10,566 nucleotides of DNA, taken from positions 1 to 10,566 of the forward strand of contig JAAAUF010001192.1 in the NCBI GenBank assembly GCA_015499985.1, read 5' to 3'. Shown here in pieces: positions 1 to 7,901 of this stretch. Both the position numbers and the translations under genes were made by a program. This stretch comes from Haplosporangium gracile (lineage: Eukaryota > Mortierellomycota > Mortierellomycetes > Mortierellales > Mortierellaceae). The first letter of the stretch is position 1; each line of letters opens with the position of its first letter. The notes below the pieces were generated by a model, which ran no database searches, had not been told where the DNA came from, and saw only the letters and a list, made by a program, of their open reading frames with translations.

Positions 1-1342
1 CCAAACGACGGTCCAAGTTCTTGACCTCGAGAGCGTTCAAGATGGAGGGGAGCTTGCCCTGGTCGAACTGGACATCGACGACGGCACCAATGACGGAGCG
101 AATCTGGCCAGAGGACTTGGCATCGGAAGCATAACCAGCTAGTTGTTACAATTGAATAAATAATAGGTTAGTTTTCTATACTTGTGTGTCGGGGTATAAT
201 GCGTGTAATATTGTAGGGTAATGAAGATCGATATCTTTGTTGCCACCGTTGAGTAATGCTCTATCCATTGACCATCGGAAAGAACGAAGGAGACGATTGG
301 AGGCGTGCCGTACGTGGTTATAACAGAGTCGAGAAGGATAATATAATAGCAACGAAAAAGCTGATCTGGAGAAGATCAGACTTTCCTGCAGCAATAGATT
401 CGTAACCCCTAAGAGCACAAACACTCTTCTCCAAAAGCATCTGATGAATCGTCTCTTCTTTGCATCACCCGTCTTAGAAGTGAATTCCTCATTCTTAAGA
501 GAATAGCGTGATCTGTCGTATTGTTACCACCAGGCACGAATGATCGGGACTGGCCCTCTCCCTTTCTCCCCCTCAGTCCCAGGCTCAGATAAATAATATT
601 TTCGACCTCAAAAATATAAACACCGCTTCCGATCCAACATCGGGTGCAAACTTGAATCTCTAAAGCAACGACGATGACCTCTTTTGTCGTATTACTGGTG
701 TACACGCACGCACTCTTGTAAGAAAATAAGTAAAGAGACGTAGGAAAGAAAGGAGTGGCAACAAGGTGAAAAGAAGCTCAGGCACCAAAATAGAATGGGG
801 ACAAACTCGTCCCGATCTGCGATCGAGTGGGGAAAGAATATGTCATCCAAAAGGAAACACGGAACCAGGATGATGAGGAAGGGAGAAATGGTGGCGTGTT
901 GTTGGGAAGAGGTGTGAAGTGTCGAGGTTGGATCGTTATTGTCTGCACTTGATGTAGTTTCTGTTGGTTCTTGATTGTTGCTACTGTATGTGCCCTGAGA
1001 GTACAGTGCGTGTGTATTTCCTCCAGCATACACCAGGCTTTCGAAATATTGCCTGTCGCTGTCGTTGTTGTGTGGATAATCTCTGCTTCTTGTTGCCACT
1101 GTCGTCGACGTTGTTGTTGCCGCTGTCGTCGTCATTATGCTTGGAGGCCGCTTGTTGTTCTGTTCTCTCAACAGTCAGTCGATCTCTCCTTTGATTGTAG
1201 ATGAGAAAGTAAGGAGGGTAAGAGTGGAGATGATGAAACTTTCTTGCTTACCCTTCAAGAAGGCGGCGTTGAAGGCCTTGGGGGCGGTCTTGATGGCAGC
1301 GGCGCTCTTGGAGAGACGCGAGATGTTGCGAAGAGCGTACAT
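1..1342 (-). CDS. ATP2: ATP synthase F1 subunit beta, mitochondrial (5' part, two exons, runs off the left edge)
   Basis: This is the beginning of the catalytic beta subunit of mitochondrial F1Fo ATP synthase, the matrix-side subunit that makes ATP. Exon 1 is 1342..1252 and starts at the ATG 1342-1340. It encodes about 30 residues ([13 protein letters not shown]...) rich in Arg, Lys, Ser and Ala with no acidic residue, as expected for a mitochondrial presequence. It ends G|GTAAGC in phase 1. Exon 2 starts at 138 after a CTAG acceptor and continues past position 1. The joined frame reads ...[14 protein letters not shown], then [20 protein letters not shown] and SILNALEV, the N-terminal beta-barrel signature of F1-beta. 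The nucleotide-binding P-loop lies outside the window. Both exons favour C-ending codons, which fits strong expression. The identification is firm. The splice join is inferred from the sites and the preserved frame. Confidence 0.93.
139..1251 (-). other. First intron of ATP2 (1113 bp)
   Basis: The intron has a GTAAGC donor at 1251-1246 (minus strand) and an AG acceptor at 140-139. It is far longer than the introns of the CCDC124-like gene in this window (95-235 bp). Open frames of up to about 160 codons occur inside it, for example on the minus strand at 1171-692. They are low-complexity (Thr/Ser-rich from a triplet repeat, then Phe/Leu-rich) and resemble no family I know. I found no convincing C/D snoRNA boxes on the sense strand. 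First-intron regulatory function is possible but not shown. Confidence 0.8.
1091..1134. repeat. GTY-type trinucleotide repeat tract inside the ATP2 intron
   Basis: Interrupted GTT/GTC/GTC triplets (tgttgccactgtcgtcgacg followed by ttgttgttgccgctgtcgtc) form a degenerate microsatellite. On the minus strand it reads as ACA/GAC triplets, which is why a spurious Thr-rich open frame appears there. Confidence 0.7.
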
Positions 1343-1602
1343 GGTTAATCCACGGGCGAAGAAAGGGGAGGGGGGAGGGGAGAGGGAAGAGATGGATACT
1401 TTTCAAAACAAGGCGGAACGGGGGAATATCACTTCTCTCTCTCTCTTTTAGAGGGCACCCGGTTATCATACTTGTTTACGCATCTTTACACGGCGTAGGA
1501 GCACAATCTGTAAGAGGAGAATTAGTGACGGGTCAGGCCCTTAACTTATCACACCGTTACACTTTTGATCAGATCAAGTACTAAACGTCATCATCGCGCT
1601 TT
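1343..1602 (-). promoter_or_regulatory. ATP2 upstream region and 5' leader
   Basis: The stretch between the ATP2 ATG and the transposon edge should hold the ATP2 core promoter and leader. The ATP2 sense strand is strongly pyrimidine-rich just upstream of the ATG, with C-runs from 1386 down to 1365, and a (CT)6 run is read on the plus strand at 1435-1446. No TATA box was recognised. Only about 260 bp of native sequence remains before the transposon end at 1603. Confidence 0.55.
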
Positions 1603-1615
1603 CCCCTAGTCCGTA
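1603..1615 (+). repeat. Left terminal inverted repeat of the piggyBac element
   Basis: The sequence CCCCTAGTCCGTA pairs with the right end at 3658-3670 with one mismatch (C versus T at position 4). Similarity stops immediately outside it, which argues that this is the true edge. Confidence 0.75.
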
Positions 1616-1617
1616 TG

Positions 1618-1635
1618 ACGGGCAAATTTGCCCGT
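1618..1635. repeat. Left subterminal palindrome (18 bp, perfect)
   Basis: ACGGGCAAATTTGCCCGT is its own reverse complement. It lies 2 bp inside the left terminal repeat, and a near-copy sits near the right end. The placement suggests a binding site for a dimeric transposase, which is inference. Confidence 0.8.
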
Positions 1636-1817
1636 TAAATGTTTTTGAGACGCTATTTTCCTATACAATCTCACTTTTTCACTAAGCCACACACCCCCCT
1701 CTTCTAAGCTCATTTGAAAGTGCCAAAAAAATTACATTAGTGAGAACCTCAACCGCCGTCGTTAACAACATCAACTTCACCGCAATCGCAACATCATTAC
1801 TCCTTGATCACTCATCA

Positions 1818-3587
1818 ATGGGGCCAGAAATTTTAGATGTTTCTTCCGACATTGAAGACGACAAAGAGGAGTTTGCGCCAGTATTTACCTATGAACACGA
1901 CTCTGACAACGAAAGCAACGATCCAGCACCAACAGCAGAGAAAGGCAAGAAAAAAAAGCAACAGATACAATTACCTCCCCCACCAGAATTCGTTCCTCTT
2001 ATGCGACCAGAACACAGTGCTTTCGTCCGACTGCCAGCACCATTCGACATAGTAACACCAGAGCCCATTAGTTTGTTTCGCCTTTTCTTCACCGATTCGA
2101 TACTCAACACAATTGTGGCCAACACCAATCTATATGCTGCCATCAAGATTGCCAGCAAGGAGCTACCCGGTCGCACCTGGAAGCCATTGGAGTTGAGTGA
2201 GTTGGTTATCTGGTACGCCTTAACCATCTACATTGGTCTTCATCACATCGCTCCCCTCGCTGCTCTTTGGAACCTGGATAAACACGGCCCAGTACATACA
2301 ATCTCCAGGCACATGTCTGTCACTCGATACGAGCAAATCAAGAGGTACCTTCATGTATCGTTCCCGATGGACAAGTCCAATCACTACTTCGACAAGGTCG
2401 AGCCTTTACTCTCCCATGTGCGAGACCTGTCGAAGAAGTACTACACTCCTCGTAGTAACGTCTCAGTCAACGAGATGATTGTCCGGTTCTCCGGTCGAAG
2501 CGCACACACCGTTCGCATGAAGAACAAGCCCACACCCGAAGGATTCAAGATCTTCTCTCTTTGCGATGCTGGATACACGTACACCTTCTTCCCTTCCTCT
2601 CGAATTATCTCCGCGCCGGTCCCCGATGTCCCAGATCTCACTAAAACAGGAAGCATGGTCTGCCATCTTGTCGAACAACTCCCATACACCCACATGGCTT
2701 TCAACATATATCTGGATAATTATTTTTCGACCGTTAAACTCTTCCAGTACTTCAGGAACAAGGGGATTGGTGCATGTGGAACAGCCCGGAAGCAGGCAGG
2801 CATCCCAAAAGAACTTCAGGCGGAGAAGAGCGCCAAGCTCGATTGGGACACTCGATCTGGCGCAGTTGTCGATGGAGTATTGGTGGTGTTTTGGCAGGAC
2901 AATGGCCCTGTAACCTTTCTGACTACCATCCATGCAGTTGTCGGAGAGGAATGGGAGGTGGAGAGGGAAAGGCGTCGACCTCGCGAAACAAGCACTAACG
3001 CAACCAAAGTGCGAACAGTTTTTGGATCATCCCCAAGAAAGAAACTCAGGATCCTCAAGGTTGTCGACGACTACAACTTCAACATGGGTGGCGTTGACAT
3101 CGCTGATCAATTGAGGTCCTACTACAACACCCAGCAAACCGCCTTTCGCAATTGGATGCCCCTCTTCTTTTGGCTACTTGACACTGTCATCATCAACACC
3201 TTTCTTATCTCCAAAAAAACAGGATCGACACTAACTCAACGGGAGTTCCGTGCTTCCCTTGTCTGGGGTCTCATCAACTCAGTCACCCAGACAACTAAAC
3301 GCTCAACTCGTGCAGAGGAAAGAGAGGAACAAAAGCGACAAAAAATCACCAAGAATTATCGGCTCCCCCCACAGCGCCTAACCTTTGGAGACCACTACCC
3401 ACAATGGAGAGAAAAACGCTCAACATGCACCTGGTGTTCCTGGAGAGCCTCCCGAAGTGAGATATTCATGACCCACAAGAACCCCAACCAAAGCCAAGTA
3501 TGGTGTGTCGAATGTGATGTCGCCCTTTGTGTAAACAAAACAAGAAACTGCTTCCAAGATTTTCACACCCAACAAAATAAAGTTTGA
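1818..3587 (+). CDS. piggyBac transposase (DDE_Tnp_1_7 / PGBD family), 589 aa, first catalytic Asp replaced by Asn
   Basis: The frame encodes a cut-and-paste transposase acting on the element ends. The start chosen is the ATG at 1818; the frame is open upstream to about 1740 but has no earlier ATG. Domains in order: an acidic, Lys-rich N-terminus (residues 1-60); the DNA-binding/RNase-H-like region including HMSVTRYEQIKRYLH; the catalytic core; and a C-terminal Cys/His cross-brace zinc finger with C537, C540, C563, C566 and further Cys/His to the end. Catalytic positions by motif alignment with piggyBac: YLDNYFS (D300) and GGVDIADQ (D427, D430) are kept. The first motif, normally DE followed by hydrophobic residues and GR, reads SVNEMIVRFSGR, giving N218 (AAC at 2469-2471). 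The frame has no stops or introns. This copy is probably catalytically impaired although otherwise intact. Confidence 0.92.
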   Translation: MGPEILDVSSDIEDDKEEFAPVFTYEHDSDNESNDPAPTAEKGKKKKQQIQLPPPPEFVPLMRPEHSAFVRLPAPFDIVTPEPISLFRLFFTDSILNTIVANTNLYAAIKIASKELPGRTWKPLELSELVIWYALTIYIGLHHIAPLAALWNLDKHGPVHTISRHMSVTRYEQIKRYLHVSFPMDKSNHYFDKVEPLLSHVRDLSKKYYTPRSNVSVNEMIVRFSGRSAHTVRMKNKPTPEGFKIFSLCDAGYTYTFFPSSRIISAPVPDVPDLTKTGSMVCHLVEQLPYTHMAFNIYLDNYFSTVKLFQYFRNKGIGACGTARKQAGIPKELQAEKSAKLDWDTRSGAVVDGVLVVFWQDNGPVTFLTTIHAVVGEEWEVERERRRPRETSTNATKVRTVFGSSPRKKLRILKVVDDYNFNMGGVDIADQLRSYYNTQQTAFRNWMPLFFWLLDTVIINTFLISKKTGSTLTQREFRASLVWGLINSVTQTTKRSTRAEEREEQKRQKITKNYRLPPQRLTFGDHYPQWREKRSTCTWCSWRASRSEIFMTHKNPNQSQVWCVECDVALCVNKTRNCFQDFHTQQNKV

Positions 3588-3632
3588 AATGCTTCTTTAC
3601 ACGGGCGTACCACAGAAAAAAAGGGGGTTTTG

Positions 3633-3650
3633 ACGGGCAAAAATGCCCGT
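3633..3650. repeat. Right subterminal palindrome (imperfect)
   Basis: ACGGGCAAAAATGCCCGT has 7-bp arms ACGGGCA/TGCCCGT around four A residues. It matches the perfect palindrome near the left end in all arm bases and lies 7 bp inside the right terminal repeat. A third half-site, ACGGGC, occurs at 3601-3606. Confidence 0.78.
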
Positions 3651-3657
3651 AATTGCT

Positions 3658-3670
3658 TACGGACTAAGGG
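3658..3670 (-). repeat. Right terminal inverted repeat of the piggyBac element
   Basis: TACGGACTAAGGG on the plus strand is the inverted partner of 1603-1615 with one mismatch. The next bases (ATAGTGG) show no similarity to the left flank and no TTAA. Confidence 0.75.
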
Positions 3671-4001
3671 ATAGTGGCCTTGGACTCGGCCCCTCTTGCT
3701 TGTTCTACTATGACTCCTTCTTCGTATCACCCCTTTTACAGACGTCTGTGGAGGGAATCGACCTGTCAAAAACAAAAGAGAAAGGTGGGTTCATTGTTTC
3801 TTTTCCACTACTGGCGAGCCCCCGCTCCCATACCCTCAGTTGAAGACAGCGAGTTCTTTCTCATTCTTCATTTGCTAATATTTTTTTTCTCTTTTTGTCT
3901 TTTCTCCTATCACCTTTCTTTTTTCACTCGCTCTCAAATCTCTCCTCTCCCACTTTTCTCAACAACACATACCTGACCAAGGACAAACGACTCGCTTCAC
4001 G
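3671..4001 (+). promoter_or_regulatory. Upstream region of the BFR1-like gene, with a long CT-rich tract
   Basis: No gene is seen here. From about 3856 to 3960 the plus strand is dominated by T and C (runs such as attttttttctctttttgtc). An A/C-rich leader follows, just before the candidate ATG at 4002. CT tracts followed by an A/C-rich leader are common in fungal core promoters. The promoter looks intact even though the gene behind it is broken. The left edge is the transposon end. Confidence 0.5.
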
Positions 4002-6179
4002 ATGACTATCACGTTATTATCCCCACCAACCAGTCTTCGCATCACCAAGGCAGCTCAAAAAAAAGGCTACCGCCACGACACGCGTTGTTGTAAGGAAACC
4101 CAGTCCCGAAGACGAGGCAAAGACTCTGAACGAGATTGATGAACACATTGCTCAACTCCGTCCTCAACTGGTAAGCAAAGCACTATACACAAGAAGAAAC
4201 GACGGAAACATTTGCTGCTGCTGCTGGTTAATTGTACAACCATCCTTCTTTTCGTTATTGTGTAGGACGTGGTGCGCGAGGCGATACACGCGTTGACACA
4301 AACAGACAAGAAGGAGGCAGATCTTCGAATAGGGCTACGAAAGCGCCTGAACGAGTTCCGGGATCTCCAGGCTATCATCAAGAAGGACAAGCAGGGTAAG
4401 GTTGATCAATTAAACACCATCAACGCCTCCTTGAAGAAAAAGGTAAGAATATGCTCCACACTTCTGTATCTAGTATCTGTTCGTGTGTACATGAGAAAGA
4501 CAGCTATTCGGCTTTCAAGTTGAAAACTCATACAGGAATGGTGTCATTGCTGTTTTGTTAAATAGATTACGGACTTGAAGGTGATTCAGGACAAGTTACC
4601 GTTCAAGATTCTTGAGGCCTGTAAAGCTCAGATTCTGTAAGTTTTTGCTTGTTTGTTGACTTGAAAAAGTGATGTAAAGTTAGAAAAGATGAAGGAGGAA
4701 GAACAATCTTGCAGGCTGCGGCACGGCCGTCTATCGACCTAGCTCAACTTTACTTTCTCCATTTATTACTCCTTTTGTGAACGAAAAACTACATGCCCCT
4801 GGGATTAACGCCGTTCAAGCAGAAAAGCGAGAAAAAGGAAAAGAAAAGAATAAAGGCTCACCCCTAATGACCCTCCACTTCCATTTAATCCACCCGCCCC
4901 TTTCCTCTCTTATCTCCTTATTCTTCTCCAGGAAAAAATAACAACAACAAAACAGCAAGCTAAACAAGCAAGTCAAGTTCAGAATGCTCAAAATTATCGA
5001 AGAAAAACACACCCTCGCTGAAATCTCAACCCTGAACAATTCAGACAGTCTTACATCCTCCTTCAAGACTTCCAACGCGCTCATCGATGCCGACAAAAAA
5101 GCTATCACCTTTCTCGAGGCCACCTTCGAGGCTGACGACTCTTACAAACTCCTCTCCGACGAACACAAAACCCTCCACTCCCAGGTCGATGAGTTTCCTA
5201 AGACCAAGGATGAAGGGTGGAAAAAGCGGAATATTCTTTTTGATGAACGGACTCGACTCCAACGAGAGCTGAGAGCGACGTTTGCTCAGAAGAAGACGGT
5301 GAATAATAAGTACTTCTCGGTGTTGAGGGTGCACGCCAAGTTCTTGCAGGATGAGCAGCAGAGGAAGAAAGATGAGGTCCAGCGGAGGAAGCAGGCAGAG
5401 TTGGAGGAGAAGCGGCTTGCGATTGCCAAGGAGGAGCGGAAGTTGGCTGAGATCCCGGCTATTCAGCAGGAAATCACACGACCTGTGATAGTGTTTACAG
5501 GTACCTCTTGCAGTCCAGTCATGACTAGAACAGAGTTGCTGCTGCCAAGGCTGCCGCTGCGACTGCTAGTGCGAACAGTGGATGTCAACGCTGCCGATAT
5601 TCGACAGGCAGATACTACTATCAATGTTCCTACGGATGTGATACTGGCCAAGAAGGCGGAAAAAACGGAGGAAGGCTTCTTTGTGGGCGGTGGGTGCAAG
5701 TCCGAAAAGACGACCAGGGCCCCTAAATAGAAAAAGGCAACTGACAGCACTCCACCAAACGCGGTCACAACGACCACGACGACCACTGCCACCCTCAAGT
5801 TCCCCCTCACCATCATGGTACAATTCGTAATTCACTCCACCTATCTACTTCTTGACTCTATCCTTCTCCTACATTAGATCATCATTCTAATCAGCCGCTC
5901 ATTTCTTTTTAATCTCCACTAATTTAGTTCGAGTTGAAGGTGACGATGCCCAGATCACCTGCAGATCTCGAAAAAACACTGGACACCCTGCTGGAGAAGA
6001 GCACAACCCTGAAGACAAATCAAGTATCGGTCATAGACGAGAACAAGCGCAAGGCCGAAGAACAGATCGCCAAATTGACCCTCATCGATCTCGAGAACAC
6101 AACCACAACTACCACAACCTGTACCGAGCATGCCGTTGAGAGAACTGAAATCGTACCCGATATCCAGGCCACCGGTTGA
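4002..6179 (+). pseudogene. BFR1-family (nuclear segregation protein Bfr1-like) gene, apparently a recent pseudogene, five exons
   Basis: Yeast Bfr1 is a coiled-coil mRNP and ER-associated factor. Exons that join in frame: about 4002-4170, 4266-4442, 4566-4636, 4956-5826 and 5928-6179, all with GT..AG introns. Family-like stretches include RKPSPEDEAKTLNEIDEHI, DLKVIQDKLPFKILEACKAQ, the KLNKQV block, a long K/E/R-rich coiled coil (AELEEKRLAIAKEERK) and a C-terminal NKRKAEEQIAKLTL block. Three faults: (1) the ATG at 4002 is out of frame with the conserved part unless the eight-A run at 4057-4064 loses one base; (2) at 5535-5579 the typical Ala-rich linker is readable only in a shifted frame, with the main frame resuming by 5581; (3) an in-frame TAG at 5728-5730 precedes about 115 more codons with family character. 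The repaired length would be near 510 residues, against about 470 in yeast. Sequencing error could explain the indels but less easily the TAG. Confidence 0.68.
4637..4955 (+). other. Third intron of the BFR1-like gene (319 bp)
   Basis: The donor is GTAAGT at 4637 and the acceptor is AACAG ending at 4955. This join restores the block ...AQI-L-KLNKQV, which is why I prefer it to the stronger-looking CTTCTCCAG acceptor ending at 4931, whose downstream reading meets stop codons. The interior holds no recognisable gene. Confidence 0.65.
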
Positions 6180-6589
6180 AAGCATCATTGTTATTCACAC
6201 TGGTTTTTTTTTGTTGTACACTTGTCATCGCAATTAATAGTTTTTTCAAGATCATTAAGATGCTGCGATGTTTTGTCTGTTATTTAATTTTTATTCGTCG
6301 TACTTGAAGAGACATATGCCAAAAGAAAATAATATGTGTGTGTGATATGTATGAACTCGCTCCTCAGAAACAACAGAAATTCAGCCATCGCCTCTTATCA
6401 GATCCTCTAATCATCAGAGTCTGCCCTTCCTGCATGTTCCTTACTGATTTTCGAGTCCCGATTCGTTTGTTGGTGTACTTGGTTCATTTCCTGTTCCGCA
6501 AGCGTCGCTTTGATCGTGTTGTTGTGTCGTAGTTGTTATTAGCGGGAGAAAAGATGGATGATGGATGATGAAAAAATACAAAGGGCGCA
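6180..6589. other. Convergent intergenic region holding both 3' ends
   Basis: About 410 bp lie between the stop of the BFR1-like gene (plus) and the stop of the CCDC124-like gene (minus). The stretch is AT-rich, with a T run near 6203-6212 and a short GT repeat near 6333-6342. It must contain both polyadenylation regions, but I cannot fix the sites. No coding potential was recognised. Confidence 0.6.
6553..6570. repeat. Short tandem repeat GATGGAT x2.5
   Basis: Two full copies of a 7-bp unit and a partial one lie 20 bp beyond the stop codon of the minus-strand CCDC124-like gene, in its presumed 3' UTR. Confidence 0.7.
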
Positions 6590-7901
6590 TTAGGCCTTAA
6601 GGCGGTTGGCAATCTCATCCTTGCGAGCATTAATCTGATCGCGCTCTTCCTGCTTGTTGGCATCGTAAGCAAGAACGTTGGCCTGGTTGAAGGGGTTCTC
6701 AGGCGACTTTTGGAACTGCTTGTAAAGCATATCCTGCATCTGATTCTGTCTCAATCCAGGGTGCTCCTTCTTCAAGATGGGCATCTCGCGCTCCACATAT
6801 GCAGCGAACGCAGCCTATTAGAGGATAGTGGTAAACAGCACTTGATGTTAGTTCTGGTTGCTACTTGTTACAAATATAAAGAACGACTGAAAGGGTAAAT
6901 CAACATTACCTTGAAGCGACGCTCGGGGTGACGGTCGACATCCTTGCCCTTGCCGGTGGTAATGGGGCCATTGGTACCGGCGGGTGCGCCAGTAAGGGTC
7001 AAGAGGTCGAGGGCATCATCAATGTTGGAAGCAGAGAACTCCTCAACAACCTTGACCTCGTTACCAAAGGCTTCAGCCTTCGCAGTCTTCTTGATAGCCT
7101 TTTTCTATTTGATTTGAACCACATAAAGTGAGAGAGGGAGGCGTTAGAGAAAACTCGTCGGTGATGAAAGATAAAGGGTACACAGTTAAGTGATCCAAGT
7201 AATGTGAGTATGTGATAAGTTACCTCCTCACCCTTGATGGGCTTAGTGGGCTTGCTCTTGAGACCCTTCTCCTCCTCCTCGAGGGCGCGAGCAGCCTCAC
7301 GCTTCTTGGCCAATTGCTCTTGCTATGAACGAATAGTAGAGAGAACAAATATGATCATTGCGACGCAGCAAAGGAAAAAAATAAAGGCATGTGTAAGTGT
7401 TTGGCCCAAAAGGTGCCTATTGTTTTGCTTTCTCAAACGCCGCAGTAGCAGAAGGTCCATAAAATAAGTATTGTCAAAGTGGCAACGTATGAAAACATAC
7501 GCCCAAGCAGAAAAAAATAGCAAATATTGAGTAGCATAGCGTGTGGGTAAGACGTACTCTCTTCTGCTCCTCAGCCTCCTTCTTGTTGCCCTTGGCGCCC
7601 TTGGCCCAGTCGGCAGCCTCGTTGGCCTCAGCCTCAACGGCCTTCTTGGCGTTCTTGACGTTGGCAGAGGCAGCCTTGCGCTCGTTAGCGGCAGCGACTA
7701 TATAGTAGTTGAAGGTGAGAAAGTGCATTCATGTCAACGATCGGTCTCAGGTTTGTGTTAAAAGTGTGAATTTGAGTGAATCGATTTAGAGAAGAAACGA
7801 GAGTGAGAAGGTTTTGATGGAGAGGTGGGTGTTGTGAGCGCTGTGTGTGTAGTGGTTGTTGTTGTTTTCGTACCCTTGCTGTTTTCCTTTCTGGGTGCCA
7901 T
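6590..7901 (-). CDS. CCDC124 / Lso2-family ribosome-associated coiled-coil protein, 228 aa, five exons
   Basis: Proteins of this family (human CCDC124, yeast Lso2) bind idle 80S ribosomes and help recovery from stasis; the cytosolic role here is inferred by homology. Exons in transcript order: 7901-7874, 7697-7558, 7322-7224, 7104-6910 and 6814-6590. All four introns (176, 235, 119 and 95 bp) have GT..AG ends and the joined frame has no stops. The N-terminus is MAPRKENSKV, followed by a Lys/Ala/Glu-rich helical region to about residue 90 (AEEQKR, EQLAKKREAARALEEEEKG). A middle segment contains IDDALDLL. The conserved C-terminal domain follows, with DRHPERR at residues 146-152, then AAFAAYVEREMPILKKEHPG, a KSPENPFNQ motif and a charged tail. 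The length is close to human CCDC124 (223 aa). The ATG choice is supported by the lysine-rich start typical of the family. The gene appears intact and lies convergent to the BFR1-like gene. Confidence 0.92.
7486..7501. repeat. Small hairpin inside a CCDC124-like intron
   Basis: CGTATG-AAAA-CATACG is a perfect 6-bp stem with a four-base loop in the second intron of the transcript (7557-7323). It may be chance; no function is claimed. Confidence 0.4.

Larger units (their letters stand above)
1603..3670 (+). mobile_element. piggyBac-type DNA transposon, 2068 bp
   Basis: The ends are defined by imperfect 13-bp terminal inverted repeats: CCCCTAGTCCGTA at 1603-1615 and, read inward from the right end, CCCTTAGTCCGTA at 3670-3658 (12 of 13 identical). 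A 5'-CCCT-like terminus is known for piggyBac elements. Just inside each end is a palindromic site, at 1618-1635 and 3633-3650. A single transposase frame fills most of the interior. The expected TTAA target duplication is absent: the flanks are CTTT on the left and ATAG on the right. Either the flanks have changed since insertion or the family uses a different target. The boundaries rest on the repeats alone. Confidence 0.8.

Noticed and set aside
692..1171. Minus-strand open frame of 159 codons within the ATP2 intron
   Set aside because: Thr/Ser-rich low complexity from a triplet repeat followed by a hydrophobic stretch, with no recognisable domain, inside a well-supported intron.
1541..1544. 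TTAA at 1541 and at 1635-1638 as possible piggyBac target sites
   Set aside because: Neither lies at the edge of the terminal inverted repeat and there is no matching TTAA near the right end.
1740..1817. Upstream extension of the transposase frame to a GTG codon
   Set aside because: Eukaryotic translation is expected at ATG. The extension has no ATG and reads like leader sequence, so the start at 1818 was used.
1889..3058. Several antisense and shifted open frames over the transposase
   Set aside because: They overlap a clearly homologous transposase frame and are its shadows.
4013..4049. A 37-nt intron that would restore the reading frame of the BFR1-like gene start
   Set aside because: It has GT..AG ends and would fix the frame, but it is much shorter than any other intron here (95 bp or more), and a one-base change in the A8 run explains the shift more simply.
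5690..5730. A tiny intron ending in ctaaatag that would remove the TAG at 5728
   Set aside because: The possible GT donors upstream give introns under about 45 nt and do not keep the downstream frame (KKATDS...).
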